64,000 nt of DNA from Streptomyces albidoflavus (GCF_000719955.1 NZ_JOII01000001.1:186001-250000), one strand, 5' to 3'. Counted from the first letter of the stretch, positions 1 to 9,214 are shown. Made by a program: numbers and translations. The notes: a model not told the origin generated them from the sequence alone.

Positions 1-50
1 TCGGGCACCTCACTCCCCCGGGCCGCCTGAGCCGTCCTGTCCTCGGTCAT
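1..50 (-). CDS. N-terminal fragment of a CDS running off the left edge, possibly a VWA-domain protein
   Basis: Reading leftward from an ATG at 50, sixteen codons stay open to the window edge (MTEDRTAQAARGSEVP). An AAAGGA ribosome-binding site lies about 8 nt upstream, and the start is 77 nt beyond the stop of the DUF5682 gene on the same strand. In modules with MoxR, DUF5682 and SWIM genes the next member is usually a VWA (CoxE-like) protein. That assignment rests only on context, because no diagnostic residue lies inside the window. Confidence 0.4.
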   Translation of the reverse strand, partial: MTEDRTAQAARGSEVP

Positions 51-127
51 CGCTGGTTCCTTTCGTACGTGGGGCGGCTCGGAGTGGGTCTGCGCTTCGG
101 GGCTGGGCGGGGTGTCGTGACGCCCGG

Positions 128-2572
128 TCACCCGGGCCCCCCGTCCCCCGCGCCCACCGCCACCAGGTCGCCCAGGAGGTGGCGGAGCACCTCGGTGACC
201 GCGTCGGCGCGTTCGGGGTCGAGGCCGGGACCGAAGCCGTCGGCCGGGGTTCCGGGGAGGGCCTCGGTGCCGGGGGCGGGGCTGCCGGCGGCGCGCCCGC
301 CACGGCGGACCAGTTCGCCGAGGGTGCGGCGCACGCCGGACTCGTAGGCGGAGAAGGTGCGGCGCAGGAGGGGCAGGACGTCGGTGAAGGCGGTGGCCGG
401 GACCGAGGCGAGCCAGGTGTCCAGCAGCTGGCGGAGGCGTTCGTCGTGGACGAGGAGCATGCCGCCGCCGGCCGCGCCGCCGAGGAATCCCTCGATCCAG
501 GCGGCCGCGTCCGGGGGCGGGGTGCCCGGGGAGAGGGCGAGGCCCATCCGGCGGGCCACCGCGTCCTCGTCGAGGGTGCCCTCGTCGAGGAGGAGGCGGA
601 CCGCGCGTCCCCGGACCAGGCCGGGCGCGCTCTCCCGGTCGGCGATGTTCCGGAGCACCGCCCGCCAGCGCTGCCGCAGCCCGGCGCCGTCGACCTGGGC
701 GGCGGCGGTGTCGGCGAGCAGCCCCACCGCGGTGTGCACCGCCTCGATCTGGCGCCGGAGTTCCCGCGCGCCGTCGGCGTCGAGGCCGGTGCAGGCGGGC
801 GGGAGGCCGACGAAGACCCGCTCGGCCAGCCCCGCGGCGACCTCCGCGAGGGCGGCGGTGTCCGTGCCGCGTACGTCGCCATACCGCACCGACCGCACCA
901 GTGCGGGCAGCGCCTGTGCCAGGTGGCCCACGTCGGTGTCGAGGGCGGCGCGGTCGGCGAGGGCGCGCATGACGTCGGGGAGCGCCTCGGACAGCTCGGC
1001 GCGCAGGCAGAGTTCGGCGAGGGCGGTGATGTCGGCGAGGTGGGTGGCCGACGTGGCGTCGGAGCGCGCCTTGGCGGTGGCGGCGGAGGCGACGGTGGTG
1101 CCCCAGACGCCGGCCTCGGCGACCCGTACCGCGAGTTCCGGCTGCCAGGAGAGGCGCCAGCTCTCCCGGAAGGTGCCGGTGCCGGAGCGTGCGGCGGCCG
1201 GTGTGCCCCAGTCGACGCGCAGCAGGCTGAGGCGGTGGAGCAGGCGGCTGCGGGCGGCGTCGTTCTCCTTGCGGAGGTCCAGGTCGATCTCGCGGTCCGC
1301 CGCCTCGGGCTTGAACCGCAGGCTCCGCTGGAGGCGTTCCAGGTCGCGCTGGAGCGGCACGGCCGGTGCGGCGGCGGGGACCTCGCCGAGGACGTCGCCT
1401 ACCGTCAGCCGGTCCTCGATCAGCGCGAGGGGGACGTCGGAGCCCTCGCAGAGGACGGAGCGGATCGCGTCGGTGGTCTCGGTGAGCCCGGCCAGCGGCC
1501 GGCCCCGCAGGGTGGCGAGGGCCCCGGCGAGCCGGACGGCCTCGATGACGTGGGCGGAGGAGACCTGCCGGCCCTCCTCCCGGAGCAGCCCCGCGACCTT
1601 GGTGAGCCAGCGCTCCACCGGCCGGTCGGGGGCCGAGAAGAGGTGGCCGTACCAGCCGGGCGAGGCGATCCCCGCGCCGTATCCCCCGGCCCGGGCGAGC
1701 CGGCGGTGGGTCCAGGGCACCCAGGTGAGGCCGGTCTTGACCTTGGGCAGGCCCTTGAGCAGGGCCCGGTCGGCGGTGAGCGTGGTGCGCAGCGCCAGGG
1801 CCGGCACGTGCCAGGCGCCGCAGATCACGGCGACGGAGTCCCCGTGCTCCTTGCGGGCGGCCTTGAGCCGGACCCGCATGTGGGCCTCGCGGACGAGGTC
1901 CCGGGTGTGTCCGCCGTCCCCGAACTCCTCGCGCAGGGCGCCCATCGCCTCGCCGAGGGCGCGGAACGAGGCGAGCGCGGCCTCGCCCGCGTCGTCCTCC
2001 GCGCCGGCCCCGGTGCCGCCCCGGTGCTCGACCACGTCCTCCCACCAGCGCTCCGGGTCGTCGTACCCGGCGGCGTCGGCGAGCACGGCCAGCGGGTCCA
2101 CCCGCAGCGCCCCGGGGTGCGGGCGCGGGGGCTGCTCCTCGTTGCCCGCCTCCTCCGCCTTGTCGCCGCCGGTGCCGTCGGTGCCGTCGGTGTCGTCGCC
2201 TTCGGCCTCGTCCCCCGCGCGCAGGGCCAGTGTGTGGGTGGCGGGGAGGTCGATGAAGTGCACCGGGACGCCCCGGTCCAGGGCCCAGCGCAGCGCGACC
2301 CACTCCGGGGAGAACTCCGCGAACGGCCAGAAGGCGGAGCGGCCGGGGTCGTCGGTGGCGTGGGCCAGCAGGGCGACCGGGGGCCGCATGTCCATGTCGG
2401 CGGCGAGGTGGGCCAGTTCGTCGGCCTCGGGCGGTCCTTCGATGAGGACGGCGCCGGGCTGGACCGCGTCGAGCGCGGCCCGCACCGACCGGGCCGAGCC
2501 GGGTCCGTGGTGCCGTACCCCGAACAGCCAGGGCCCCTGCGCCCCCGCCTGACGGCCCTCCGGCTGCCGCAT
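128..2572 (-). CDS. DUF5682 family protein of a MoxR/VWA/SWIM module
   Basis: A protein of about 814 residues. It opens with a conserved block of the DUF5682 family (GVRHHGPGSARS, LIEGPPEADEL, then FAEFSPEWVALRWA and HFIDLPA). The middle part includes the VAVICGAWHVPAL segment, and an acidic Asp/Gly/Glu-rich loop lies near residues 120-150. No transmembrane segment or known catalytic motif was recognised. The ATG at 2572 is preceded by GGGGGAGGG; an upstream in-frame GTG would add only a charged Glu/Lys stretch. It lies 62 nt downstream of the MoxR gene and is probably co-transcribed. Family function is unknown; the gene travels with MoxR AAA, VWA and SWIM proteins (E. coli yehL/yehM/yehP/yehQ appears to be an equivalent set, from memory). 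Confidence 0.8.
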   Translation of the reverse strand: MRQPEGRQAGAQGPWLFGVRHHGPGSARSVRAALDAVQPGAVLIEGPPEADELAHLAADMDMRPPVALLAHATDDPGRSAFWPFAEFSPEWVALRWALDRGVPVHFIDLPATHTLALRAGDEAEGDDTDGTDGTGGDKAEEAGNEEQPPRPHPGALRVDPLAVLADAAGYDDPERWWEDVVEHRGGTGAGAEDDAGEAALASFRALGEAMGALREEFGDGGHTRDLVREAHMRVRLKAARKEHGDSVAVICGAWHVPALALRTTLTADRALLKGLPKVKTGLTWVPWTHRRLARAGGYGAGIASPGWYGHLFSAPDRPVERWLTKVAGLLREEGRQVSSAHVIEAVRLAGALATLRGRPLAGLTETTDAIRSVLCEGSDVPLALIEDRLTVGDVLGEVPAAAPAVPLQRDLERLQRSLRFKPEAADREIDLDLRKENDAARSRLLHRLSLLRVDWGTPAAARSGTGTFRESWRLSWQPELAVRVAEAGVWGTTVASAATAKARSDATSATHLADITALAELCLRAELSEALPDVMRALADRAALDTDVGHLAQALPALVRSVRYGDVRGTDTAALAEVAAGLAERVFVGLPPACTGLDADGARELRRQIEAVHTAVGLLADTAAAQVDGAGLRQRWRAVLRNIADRESAPGLVRGRAVRLLLDEGTLDEDAVARRMGLALSPGTPPPDAAAWIEGFLGGAAGGGMLLVHDERLRQLLDTWLASVPATAFTDVLPLLRRTFSAYESGVRRTLGELVRRGGRAAGSPAPGTEALPGTPADGFGPGLDPERADAVTEVLRHLLGDLVAVGAGDGGPG

Positions 2573-2634
2573 CGCCCTCCCCCTCTCCTTCTCCTTCTCC
2601 TCGCTCACGCTGCCCCCGTTCGTGCCGTCGCCGG

Positions 2635-3840
2635 TCACGCGCTGACCTCGCGGCAGGCGCGGTAGAAGTCCTTCCAGCCGTCCCGCTCGCGGACGACCGT
2701 CTCCAGGTACTCCTGCCAGACGACCCGGTCGGCGGCCGGGTCGCGGACGACGGCGCCGAGGATGCCGGCGGCCACGTCGGTGGGCCGCAGGACGCCGTCG
2801 CCGAAGTGGGCGGCGAGGGCCAGGCCGTTGGTGACGACCGAGATGGCCTCGGCGGTGGAGAGGGTGCCGCTGGGGGACTTGACCTTGGTGCGGCCATCGT
2901 CGGTGACCCCGCCGCGCAGCTCGCGGAAGACGGTGACGACCCGCAGGATCTCCTCGGTGCCGTCGGGCAGGCGCGGCAGGTCGAGGGAGCGGCCGAGCTG
3001 CTCGACCCGGCGGGAGACGATGTCGACCTCCGCCTGGACGCTCTCCGGCAGCGGCAGCACGACCGTGTTGAAGCGGCGGCGCAGGGCGCTGGAGAGTTCG
3101 TTGACCCCGCGGTCGCGGTCGTTGGCGGTGGCGATGAGGTTGAAGCCGGGGACGGCCTGGACCTCGGCACCCAGCTCCGGGATGGGCAGGGTCTTCTCCG
3201 AGAGGATCGTGATGAGGGTGTCCTGCACGTCCGCCGGGATGCGGGTCAGCTCCTCCACCCGGGCGGTCATGCCGTCCGCCATCGCCCGCATGACGGGGCT
3301 GGGCACCAGGGCGTCCCTGCTGGGGCCGTGGGCGAGGAGCTGGGCGTAGTTCCACCCGTACCGGATGGCTTCCTCGGGGGTGCCGGCGGTGCCCTGGACC
3401 AGGAGGGTGGAGTCGCCGCTGACGGCGGCCGCCAGGTGTTCGGAGACCCAGGTCTTGGCGGTGCCGGGGACGCCCAGGAGAAGGAGCGCGCGGTCGGTGG
3501 CGAGGGTGGTGACGGCCACCTCGACGATGCGGCGCGGCCCCACGTACTTCGGGGTGATCACCGTGCCGTCCGGCAGGGTGCCGCCCAGGAGGTAGGTCGC
3601 CACCGCCCACGGGGAGAGGTTCCACCGGGCCGGGCGGGGGCGGTCGTCCTGGGCCGCGAGGGCCGCCAGCTCACCGGCGAAGGCGGTCTCGGCGTGCGGC
3701 CGCAGGGCCTCCTGCGGGGCGCTCTCCGCCTGCTGCTTGTTCGAATTACCCATCTCACCCGTCCCCCGCTGTCCGTCCTGCTCCGCCGCCGCACCCGCCA
3801 CGTCACCCACGTCCTTCCCGCTCTCCACCGACACGCTCAT
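2635..3840 (-). CDS. MoxR-family AAA+ ATPase
   Basis: A 401-residue AAA+ protein. Walker A (GVPGTAKT) is near residues 123-130, the sensor-1 region (FNLIATANDRDRG) near 233-245, and a probable arginine finger (RRRF) near 254-257. These are hallmarks of MoxR-type ATPases, which typically act with VWA-domain partners as chaperones or remodelling machines. The ATG at 3840 is chosen because AGGGGG lies 9 nt upstream; longer in-frame ORFs read into the divergent promoter. The N-terminal 60 residues are polar and probably disordered. It heads the leftward arm of the module and is transcribed from one half of the 3887-3938 inverted repeat, which carries a DNA-damage-type promoter motif. Confidence 0.85.
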   Translation of the reverse strand: MSVSVESGKDVGDVAGAAAEQDGQRGTGEMGNSNKQQAESAPQEALRPHAETAFAGELAALAAQDDRPRPARWNLSPWAVATYLLGGTLPDGTVITPKYVGPRRIVEVAVTTLATDRALLLLGVPGTAKTWVSEHLAAAVSGDSTLLVQGTAGTPEEAIRYGWNYAQLLAHGPSRDALVPSPVMRAMADGMTARVEELTRIPADVQDTLITILSEKTLPIPELGAEVQAVPGFNLIATANDRDRGVNELSSALRRRFNTVVLPLPESVQAEVDIVSRRVEQLGRSLDLPRLPDGTEEILRVVTVFRELRGGVTDDGRTKVKSPSGTLSTAEAISVVTNGLALAAHFGDGVLRPTDVAAGILGAVVRDPAADRVVWQEYLETVVRERDGWKDFYRACREVSA

Positions 3841-3886
3841 TCCCACGATCCCCCTTCGGCCCGATTGCTGGTGTCCACCGTGCACC

Positions 3887-3948
3887 CCGCCACTGACAAT
3901 CGCCCTGACCTGCACCGATGACGGATTGTCAGTGGCGGCCCCTACCTT
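3887..3948. promoter_or_regulatory. Divergent pair of PafBC (RecA-NDp)-type damage promoters in a 15-bp inverted repeat
   Basis: Arms 3887-3901 and 3924-3938 are perfect 15-bp inverted copies (CCGCCACTGACAATC / GATTGTCAGTGGCGG). The actinobacterial RecA-independent damage motif is TTGTCRGTG-N8-TANNNT. On the + strand TTGTCAGTG (3926-3934) is followed by exactly 8 nt and TACCTT (3943-3948), a full match. Transcription would start at about 3955, at the SWIM ATG (3956), giving a leaderless mRNA; no Shine-Dalgarno sequence is visible there. On the - strand TTGTCAGTG is followed by 8 nt and CACGGT, which misses one consensus base of the -10 element. Both arms of the MoxR/SWIM module are therefore predicted to respond to PafBC. 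Confidence 0.8.
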
Positions 3949-3955
3949 CGACGAC

Positions 3956-5302
3956 ATGACTCAGCAGGGGGTGCGCTGGGCGGCGGAGCAGGTGCTGGCA
4001 CTTGCTCCTGACGCAGCGTCACGCAAAGCGGGAAGCAGACTCGGCGCTTCGGGCCCGTGGTCCGAGGCCGGATGTTCGAATGAGGGGGCGGTGTGGGGAC
4101 TCTGCAAGGGCAGCGGCAGCAAGCCCTACCGGACGGTGGTCGACACGACCGGTCCGGCGTACCAGTGCAGCTGCCCGAGCCGGAAGTTCCCGTGCAAGCA
4201 CGCGCTGGGGCTGCTCCTCCTCTGGAGCGACCCGGACGGGCCGGTGGCATCCGGCGAGAGTGAGGGCGCGCCCGACTGGGCCCGTACCTGGCTGGCGGGC
4301 CGGGCGGAGCGCACCGCCAGGAAGAAGGCCGCCCCGGCCGCTCCCGCCGACACCGAGGCGGCGCGCAGGCGGGCGGAGCAGCGCGCCGAGCGGGTCTCGG
4401 CGGGCGCCTCCGAGCTGGAGCAGCGCCTGGAGGACCTGCTCCGCGGCGGCCTCGCCGCGGCGGAGCAGGCCGGGTACTCCCTCTGGGAGGAGACGGCGGC
4501 CCGGATGGTCGACGCCCAGGCGCCGGGGCTGGCCGCGCGGGTGCGGGAGCTGGGGGCGATACCGGGTTCGGGGCCGGGCTGGCCGGTGCGGCTCCTGGAG
4601 GAGAGCTCCCTGCTGTACCTGCTGGTGCGGGCCCGCCGCCGGCAGGCCGAACTGCCCGAGGCGCTCTCCTCGGTGGTCGGCGCGCGGCTGGGCCTGCCGG
4701 TGCGCGCGGAAGGTCCGCCGCTCCGTGACACCTGGCTGGCCCTCGCCCAGTACGACACCGCCGACGCCCGCCTGACCACCCGCCGCGCCTGGCTCCACGG
4801 GGCCGCCTCGGGCCGTACGGCGCTCCTCCTCTCTTACGGGGCTGCCGGAAAGGCACCGGAGCTGACGCTTCCGGTCGGGCTGGCCATGGAGGCGGAGCTG
4901 ACCTGGTTCCCGCGCGGCACCGGGGGGCGCGCGGAGCTGGGCGAGCGGTTCGGCACCCCGGCCGTCCCTTCCTCACGCCCCACGGGGGTGGACGTGACGG
5001 AGGCGCTCGGCCGGTACGGGCAGGCCGTGCGGGAGGACCCGTGGACCCCGCACTGCCCGGTCACCCTGGGCCCGGTCGTCCCGGCGCCGCTCCCCGACGG
5101 CCGGGGCTGGCAGCTCGCCGCCCCGGACGGCTCCGCCGCACTCCCCGTGAGTGCCTCGGCCGCCGCCGGGCCGGGCCTGTGGCGCCTGGTCGCGCTCTCC
5201 GGCGGCGCTCCGGTCACGGTCTTCGGCGAGTGCGGCCACCGGGGGTTCACTCCGCTGTCGGCGTGGGTGGAGGGGGACGAGGCGGTGGTGCCGCTGAGTT
5301 GA
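3956..5302 (+). CDS. SWIM zinc-finger protein
   Basis: 448 residues. The SWIM zinc-binding signature is near residues 71-82: C71 and C73, then C80 and H82 in the stretch CSCPSRKFPCKH. It is preceded by the typical segment with GLCKGSGSKPYRTVVD. SWIM domains bind nucleic acids or proteins. The remainder is Ala/Arg-rich with a helical middle region (about 150-260) and no recognised enzyme motif. The start at 3956 fits a leaderless transcript from the damage-type promoter 8 nt upstream. It heads the rightward arm of the module, followed by the DUF5691 gene. Confidence 0.85.
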   Translation: MTQQGVRWAAEQVLALAPDAASRKAGSRLGASGPWSEAGCSNEGAVWGLCKGSGSKPYRTVVDTTGPAYQCSCPSRKFPCKHALGLLLLWSDPDGPVASGESEGAPDWARTWLAGRAERTARKKAAPAAPADTEAARRRAEQRAERVSAGASELEQRLEDLLRGGLAAAEQAGYSLWEETAARMVDAQAPGLAARVRELGAIPGSGPGWPVRLLEESSLLYLLVRARRRQAELPEALSSVVGARLGLPVRAEGPPLRDTWLALAQYDTADARLTTRRAWLHGAASGRTALLLSYGAAGKAPELTLPVGLAMEAELTWFPRGTGGRAELGERFGTPAVPSSRPTGVDVTEALGRYGQAVREDPWTPHCPVTLGPVVPAPLPDGRGWQLAAPDGSAALPVSASAAAGPGLWRLVALSGGAPVTVFGECGHRGFTPLSAWVEGDEAVVPLS

Positions 5303-5522
5303 GGCATGGCCCGGCGAGGGCTGGGCGGGCCCGGTCGGTCACACGCGGGCAGCGGGCAGCGCGCGGGCAACCGGCTTCGCGGGCGGTACGAGAACGGGCC
5401 CCGGCGTGCGGACGCGGCCGGGCGGCAGAGCGGGCACGTGCGCCGTGCGCCGAGCGGCGAGCGGCGAGCGGCGAGCGGGACGAGAGGAATGAGGGGGCAG
5501 ACCGGTGCGGAGGACGGCGGAC

Positions 5523-7310
5523 ATGCGTGACGAGACAGTGGGCGCGGCCCAGCAGGCGGGCCGGCAGGGCGGGGTGAGCGTGCGAGACACGACGGGCCCC
5601 GCCGGACTGAGGGAGGCAGCAGCCACGGAAGCCGCCGACGACTCCGGTTCCGGCCCCGAAGCCGGAACCGAGGCCGGCCCCGAGGCAACCTCCGTGAACG
5701 GAGCCCTTCCGCACCCCCTCCCCTGGGAGGAGCTGGTGAAGACCGCGCTGCTCGGGACCGACCGGCGGGCCTCTCCCGTAGCCGCCGGGGCGGAGGGGAA
5801 CGCTCCGGGGGCCTTGCTGGCGGCTGCGGCGGTGCGGACGGTGCGGTACCGGGCGGGGCTGCGGGCGGCGGCTCCGGCGGGTGCGCCCCTGTCGGCGGCG
5901 AGGCCGGACGAGCGGCCGCCGCTGCCCCGCGCCGCGCGGAACCGGCTGGCGCAGCTGCTGGCGGTGCGGACGGCCGGGGGGACGGACCGCAGAGGGGCGG
6001 CGCCGGATCTCACGGAGCTGCTGCCGCAGTGGCTGGCGACGGCGCTCCGGCAGGGGTTCGCGGCCCCGCACGATCTGCTTCCCGCCCTGCTGGACGCCGC
6101 GCGGGCCCGGACCGATCTGCGGCCCGCCGCGCTGGCCTTCGCGGGGCCGCGCGCCCTGTGGCTGGCGCGGCTCAACCCGGCCTGGCGGTTCGCGCTGCGC
6201 GGTGTGCCGGGCGGGGCGGCGGGCGCTCCGGCGCCGGAGGACGCCGAGGGCGTGGCCCGGTTGTGGGAGGAGGGGCTGTTCGCCGAGCGGGTGGCGCTGC
6301 TGGGGACCCTGCGGGAGCGCGACCCGGCCCGGGCGAGGGAACTGCTGGCCACAACCTGGCGTACCGAGCGCGCCGAGGACCGTCTGCTCTTCCTCGACTC
6401 CCTGCGCGCCGGGCTCGGCGAGGCGGACGAGCCCTTCCTCGACGAGGCGCTGGCGGACCGCAGCCGCAACGTCCGGTCGACGGCGGCCGAGTTGCTCTCC
6501 GCGCTGCCGGGGTCGGCGCTGGCCGCGCGGATGGCCGAGCGGGCGGCCTCCTGCGTCAGCCTGGCCCTGACCGGCGAGACCCGGATCACGGTGGAGGCCC
6601 CGCACGAGTGCGACGCGGGGATGGAGCGCGACGGCGTGACCGCCAAGCCGCCCGCCAATCGCGGCGAACGCTCGTGGTGGTTCGGCCAGTTGGTGGAGGC
6701 GGCGCCGCTCGCGACCTGGCCGGGGCGGCTCGGCGGGCGTACGCCGGAGGAGGTGGTGGCCCTGCCGGTGGACGAGGGCTGGCAGAGCGAGCTGCACGGC
6801 GCCTGGTGCCGGGCGGCGGTGCGCCAGCGGGACGCCGCGTGGTCACGTGCCCTGCTGGGCGCCCCCGGCTCGCCCGTGGCGGACGGGCCGGGAGCGGTCT
6901 CCCTCGCCGAGCGGGCGCAGTTGCTCGGCGCGCTGCCCGAGGGGGAACGGGCCGCGTGGGTGGCCGGGTTCATCGCGGCGCACGGGCTCTCCGACTCGTT
7001 CCAGCTCCTCGCCACCTGCACGGCCCCGTGGGCCGGGCCGCTCGGCGCCGCCGTGGTCGACGCGCTCACGACGGCACGCCGGGCGGGCGGTTACCCGTGG
7101 AGCTACAGCGGCATCATGGGCCTCGCCGAGCGCTGCCTCGACCCGGCGGAGGCCCCGCGCCTGGACACCCTCACGCAGCCCGACCCGCCCGTGGCCGACC
7201 CGCCGGCCAACTCCACCACGGCCTACTGGACGGACGCCTTCGCACGCCTCACCGGCACCCTCCGCCTGCGCGAGGCCATGCACGCCGAACTCACCCGGCC
7301 CCCGGCGTGA
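5523..7310 (+). CDS. DUF5691 family protein
   Basis: 595 residues. Conserved DUF5691 features include WEELVKTALLGTDRR near residue 70 and repeated helical segments resembling HEAT/ARM units, for example LFLDSLRAGLGEADEPFLDEALADRS.NVR..AAELLSALP in the middle. No catalytic motif was recognised. The ATG at 5523 has GGAGG 9 nt upstream; a GTG at 5505 is an alternative. The first ~60 residues are low-complexity and Glu/Ala/Gly-rich. It lies 220 nt downstream of the SWIM gene on the same strand. The intervening DNA has short GCGAGCGG iterations but no gene. DUF5691 genes accompany SWIM and MoxR genes in actinobacteria, so the protein is inferred to work with them. Confidence 0.75.
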   Translation: MRDETVGAAQQAGRQGGVSVRDTTGPAGLREAAATEAADDSGSGPEAGTEAGPEATSVNGALPHPLPWEELVKTALLGTDRRASPVAAGAEGNAPGALLAAAAVRTVRYRAGLRAAAPAGAPLSAARPDERPPLPRAARNRLAQLLAVRTAGGTDRRGAAPDLTELLPQWLATALRQGFAAPHDLLPALLDAARARTDLRPAALAFAGPRALWLARLNPAWRFALRGVPGGAAGAPAPEDAEGVARLWEEGLFAERVALLGTLRERDPARARELLATTWRTERAEDRLLFLDSLRAGLGEADEPFLDEALADRSRNVRSTAAELLSALPGSALAARMAERAASCVSLALTGETRITVEAPHECDAGMERDGVTAKPPANRGERSWWFGQLVEAAPLATWPGRLGGRTPEEVVALPVDEGWQSELHGAWCRAAVRQRDAAWSRALLGAPGSPVADGPGAVSLAERAQLLGALPEGERAAWVAGFIAAHGLSDSFQLLATCTAPWAGPLGAAVVDALTTARRAGGYPWSYSGIMGLAERCLDPAEAPRLDTLTQPDPPVADPPANSTTAYWTDAFARLTGTLRLREAMHAELTRPPA

Positions 7311-7344
7311 GCACGAGCCCGAGCCCGAGGAGGGGCGGCGTGTC

Positions 7345-7767
7345 CTACTTCTCCACGCCCTTCTCCACGCCGATGTTGGCCCGGACCCACTCCACGATCG
7401 CCCCGGTGGTCGCCCCGGGCGTGAAGATCTCGGCCACGCCCTTCTCCTTGAGTAGCGGGATGTCCTCCTCGGGGATGATCCCGCCGCCGAAGAGGCGGAT
7501 GTCGGCGGCGTCGCGTTCGGCGAGGAGCTCGATGACCTTGGCGAAGAGCGTGTTGTGGGCGCCGGAGAGTACGGAGAGGCCGATGGCGTCGGCGTCCTCC
7601 TGGATGGCGGTGTCCACGATCTGTTCGGGCGTCTGGTGCAGCCCGGTGTAGATGACCTCCATGCCCGCGTCACGCAGGGCCCTGGCGATGACCTTGGCGC
7701 CCCGGTCATGGCCGTCGAGCCCCGGCTTGGCCACGACCACGCGGATCGGTCCGGCTGCCACACCCAT
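7345..7767 (-). CDS. icmB: Isobutyryl-CoA mutase B12-binding small subunit IcmB
   Basis: A 140-residue stand-alone cobalamin-binding domain. The B12 motifs are present in order: DxHxxG ([11 protein letters not shown], lower-axial His), SxL (IGLSVLSG) and GG (FGGGIIP). Length and sequence closely resemble IcmB of Streptomyces, which joins the large subunit IcmA to interconvert isobutyryl-CoA and n-butyryl-CoA. The start at 7767 (MGVAAGP) is preferred over the ATG at 7779 because the GGAGG ribosome-binding site lies inside that four-codon extension. icmA is not adjacent. The gene converges with DUF5691, with 34 nt between stop codons. Confidence 0.85.
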   Translation of the reverse strand: MGVAAGPIRVVVAKPGLDGHDRGAKVIARALRDAGMEVIYTGLHQTPEQIVDTAIQEDADAIGLSVLSGAHNTLFAKVIELLAERDAADIRLFGGGIIPEEDIPLLKEKGVAEIFTPGATTGAIVEWVRANIGVEKGVEK

Positions 7768-7949
7768 CACTGCCTCCATGTAGCGAGATGTTCGCGCACC
7801 CTCACGGGCCGGGAATGTGAACGAACGTTATCGCCAGCATCGCCCAACCGGCAGTTTCGGGGTCGGGCGGGAGGGGGAAATCACACGGGGGACACGGATG
7901 GCGAGGCGGCGGGACGCGCCCGCCTCGTACGCAGGCCGGAGGTCGGCCC

Positions 7950-8897
7950 ATGTCAGCACTGTCGCTGCCCTTGACCCTCCTCTCCCCTTCCCGGCTCACC
8001 TCTCTCCTCCGCCTCCCTCCGCTCGCCCGCCTCCCGGGCGCGACGCCCGTCTCACACCCCCCGGGGGCGTTACTTCGCGCGGCCGCGCTGGAGTTGTCCG
8101 TCCTGGTGGCCCATCTCGCGCTCTACCCGACCGGGTTGGCGGACGAGCGGCCGGTGGACGAGGCGGGTCCGGCCGGGCCGTCGCCCGGCGCCTTCCCGCG
8201 TCTCCCCCTCGCCCCACCTCCCCCGGTCGTCCTCCTGCACGGTTTCGCCGACAACCGTTCCGTCTTCGTGCTGCTGCGGCGGGCCCTGCTGCGTGACGCG
8301 GACGGCACGGCGCGGCGGCGGACGCTGGTCTCCCTCAACTACTCGCCGCTGACCTGCGACATCAGGGCGGCGGCCGAGCTGCTGGGGCGGCACGTCGAGG
8401 AGGTGCGCAGGCGGACCGGGGCGGATCGCGTCGACGTGGTCGGCCACAGCCTCGGCGGCCTGATCGCCCGCTACCACGTGCAGCGGCTCGGCGGGGACGC
8501 CGCCGTCCGCACCCTGGTGACGCTGGGCACTCCGCACAGCGGTACGCGCGTCGCACGCCCCGCCGACGTGCATCCGATCGTGCGGCAGATGCGGCCGGGG
8601 TCGCCGGTGATCGAGGAGTTGGGGCGCCCGGCGCCGGGATGCCGGACGCGGTTCGTCGCCGTCCGCAGCGATCTCGACCAGATCATGGTCCCGACGAGCG
8701 CCGCCCGGCTCGACCACCCCGATCTGCGCGTGGAGAACGTCCTGGTCACCGGTATCGGCCACCTCGCCCTCCCCGTCCACCCCACGGTCACCTCCCTGGT
8801 GCGCGAGGCGCTGTCCGCCCCCGCCGGGCAAGGGGCCGGGGACCGGGCGTACGAGGTCCCGGGAGGGGCGGAAAGCGCCGCCGGCACGGTCGCCTGA
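7950..8897 (+). CDS. Alpha/beta-hydrolase, lipase-like
   Basis: 315 residues. An oxyanion-type VVLLHGFADNRSVF is near residue 95 and the nucleophile elbow VVGHSLGGLIARY near 165. A candidate acid lies in RSDLDQIMVP and a catalytic His in VTGIGHLALPVHP near 275. These match the triacylglycerol lipase/esterase (LipA-like) fold. The N-terminus has hydrophobic stretches but no clear signal peptide, so it could be membrane-associated or exported. The ATG at 7950 has GGAGG 7 nt upstream. It is monocistronic; substrate unknown. Confidence 0.75.
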   Translation: MSALSLPLTLLSPSRLTSLLRLPPLARLPGATPVSHPPGALLRAAALELSVLVAHLALYPTGLADERPVDEAGPAGPSPGAFPRLPLAPPPPVVLLHGFADNRSVFVLLRRALLRDADGTARRRTLVSLNYSPLTCDIRAAAELLGRHVEEVRRRTGADRVDVVGHSLGGLIARYHVQRLGGDAAVRTLVTLGTPHSGTRVARPADVHPIVRQMRPGSPVIEELGRPAPGCRTRFVAVRSDLDQIMVPTSAARLDHPDLRVENVLVTGIGHLALPVHPTVTSLVREALSAPAGQGAGDRAYEVPGGAESAAGTVA

Positions 8898-9214
8898 GCC
8901 CTCGCGGGCCGGGCGGAGGGCCCGCCGCGTACCGGCCGCTTGCCGCCCACGTGACGCAATGCCTTGGCCATCACCTTGCGGCAGGAGTCGCCCCGCCACG
9001 CCCGATTGACCCCGTTCACCCCGCTTCGCCATCTCGCTCCCGTGTCGGGGAGGACTCGAAACGGCAACGGGCGCAACCATCCGGCCGTCCGCCCAGCCCC
9101 CGCAACGGCCCGCCGCATTCGAACAGGAATCGAATCTCCGGCCAAGCCTGCGCCCGCCGTCCCCCGAAAGGCGACCGAATGCCCCTTTCTCAACGCCAGG
9201 AAACCTGCCGAAGA

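Noticed and set aside
179..2665. Long open frame on the + strand opposite DUF5682
   Set aside because: Gly/Glu/Ala-rich composition and exact antisense overlap with a well-supported gene; a GC-bias shadow.
5440..5490. Short GCGAGCGG iterations as a CRISPR-like repeat
   Set aside because: Units are contiguous, with no spacers; a simple GC-rich microrepeat.
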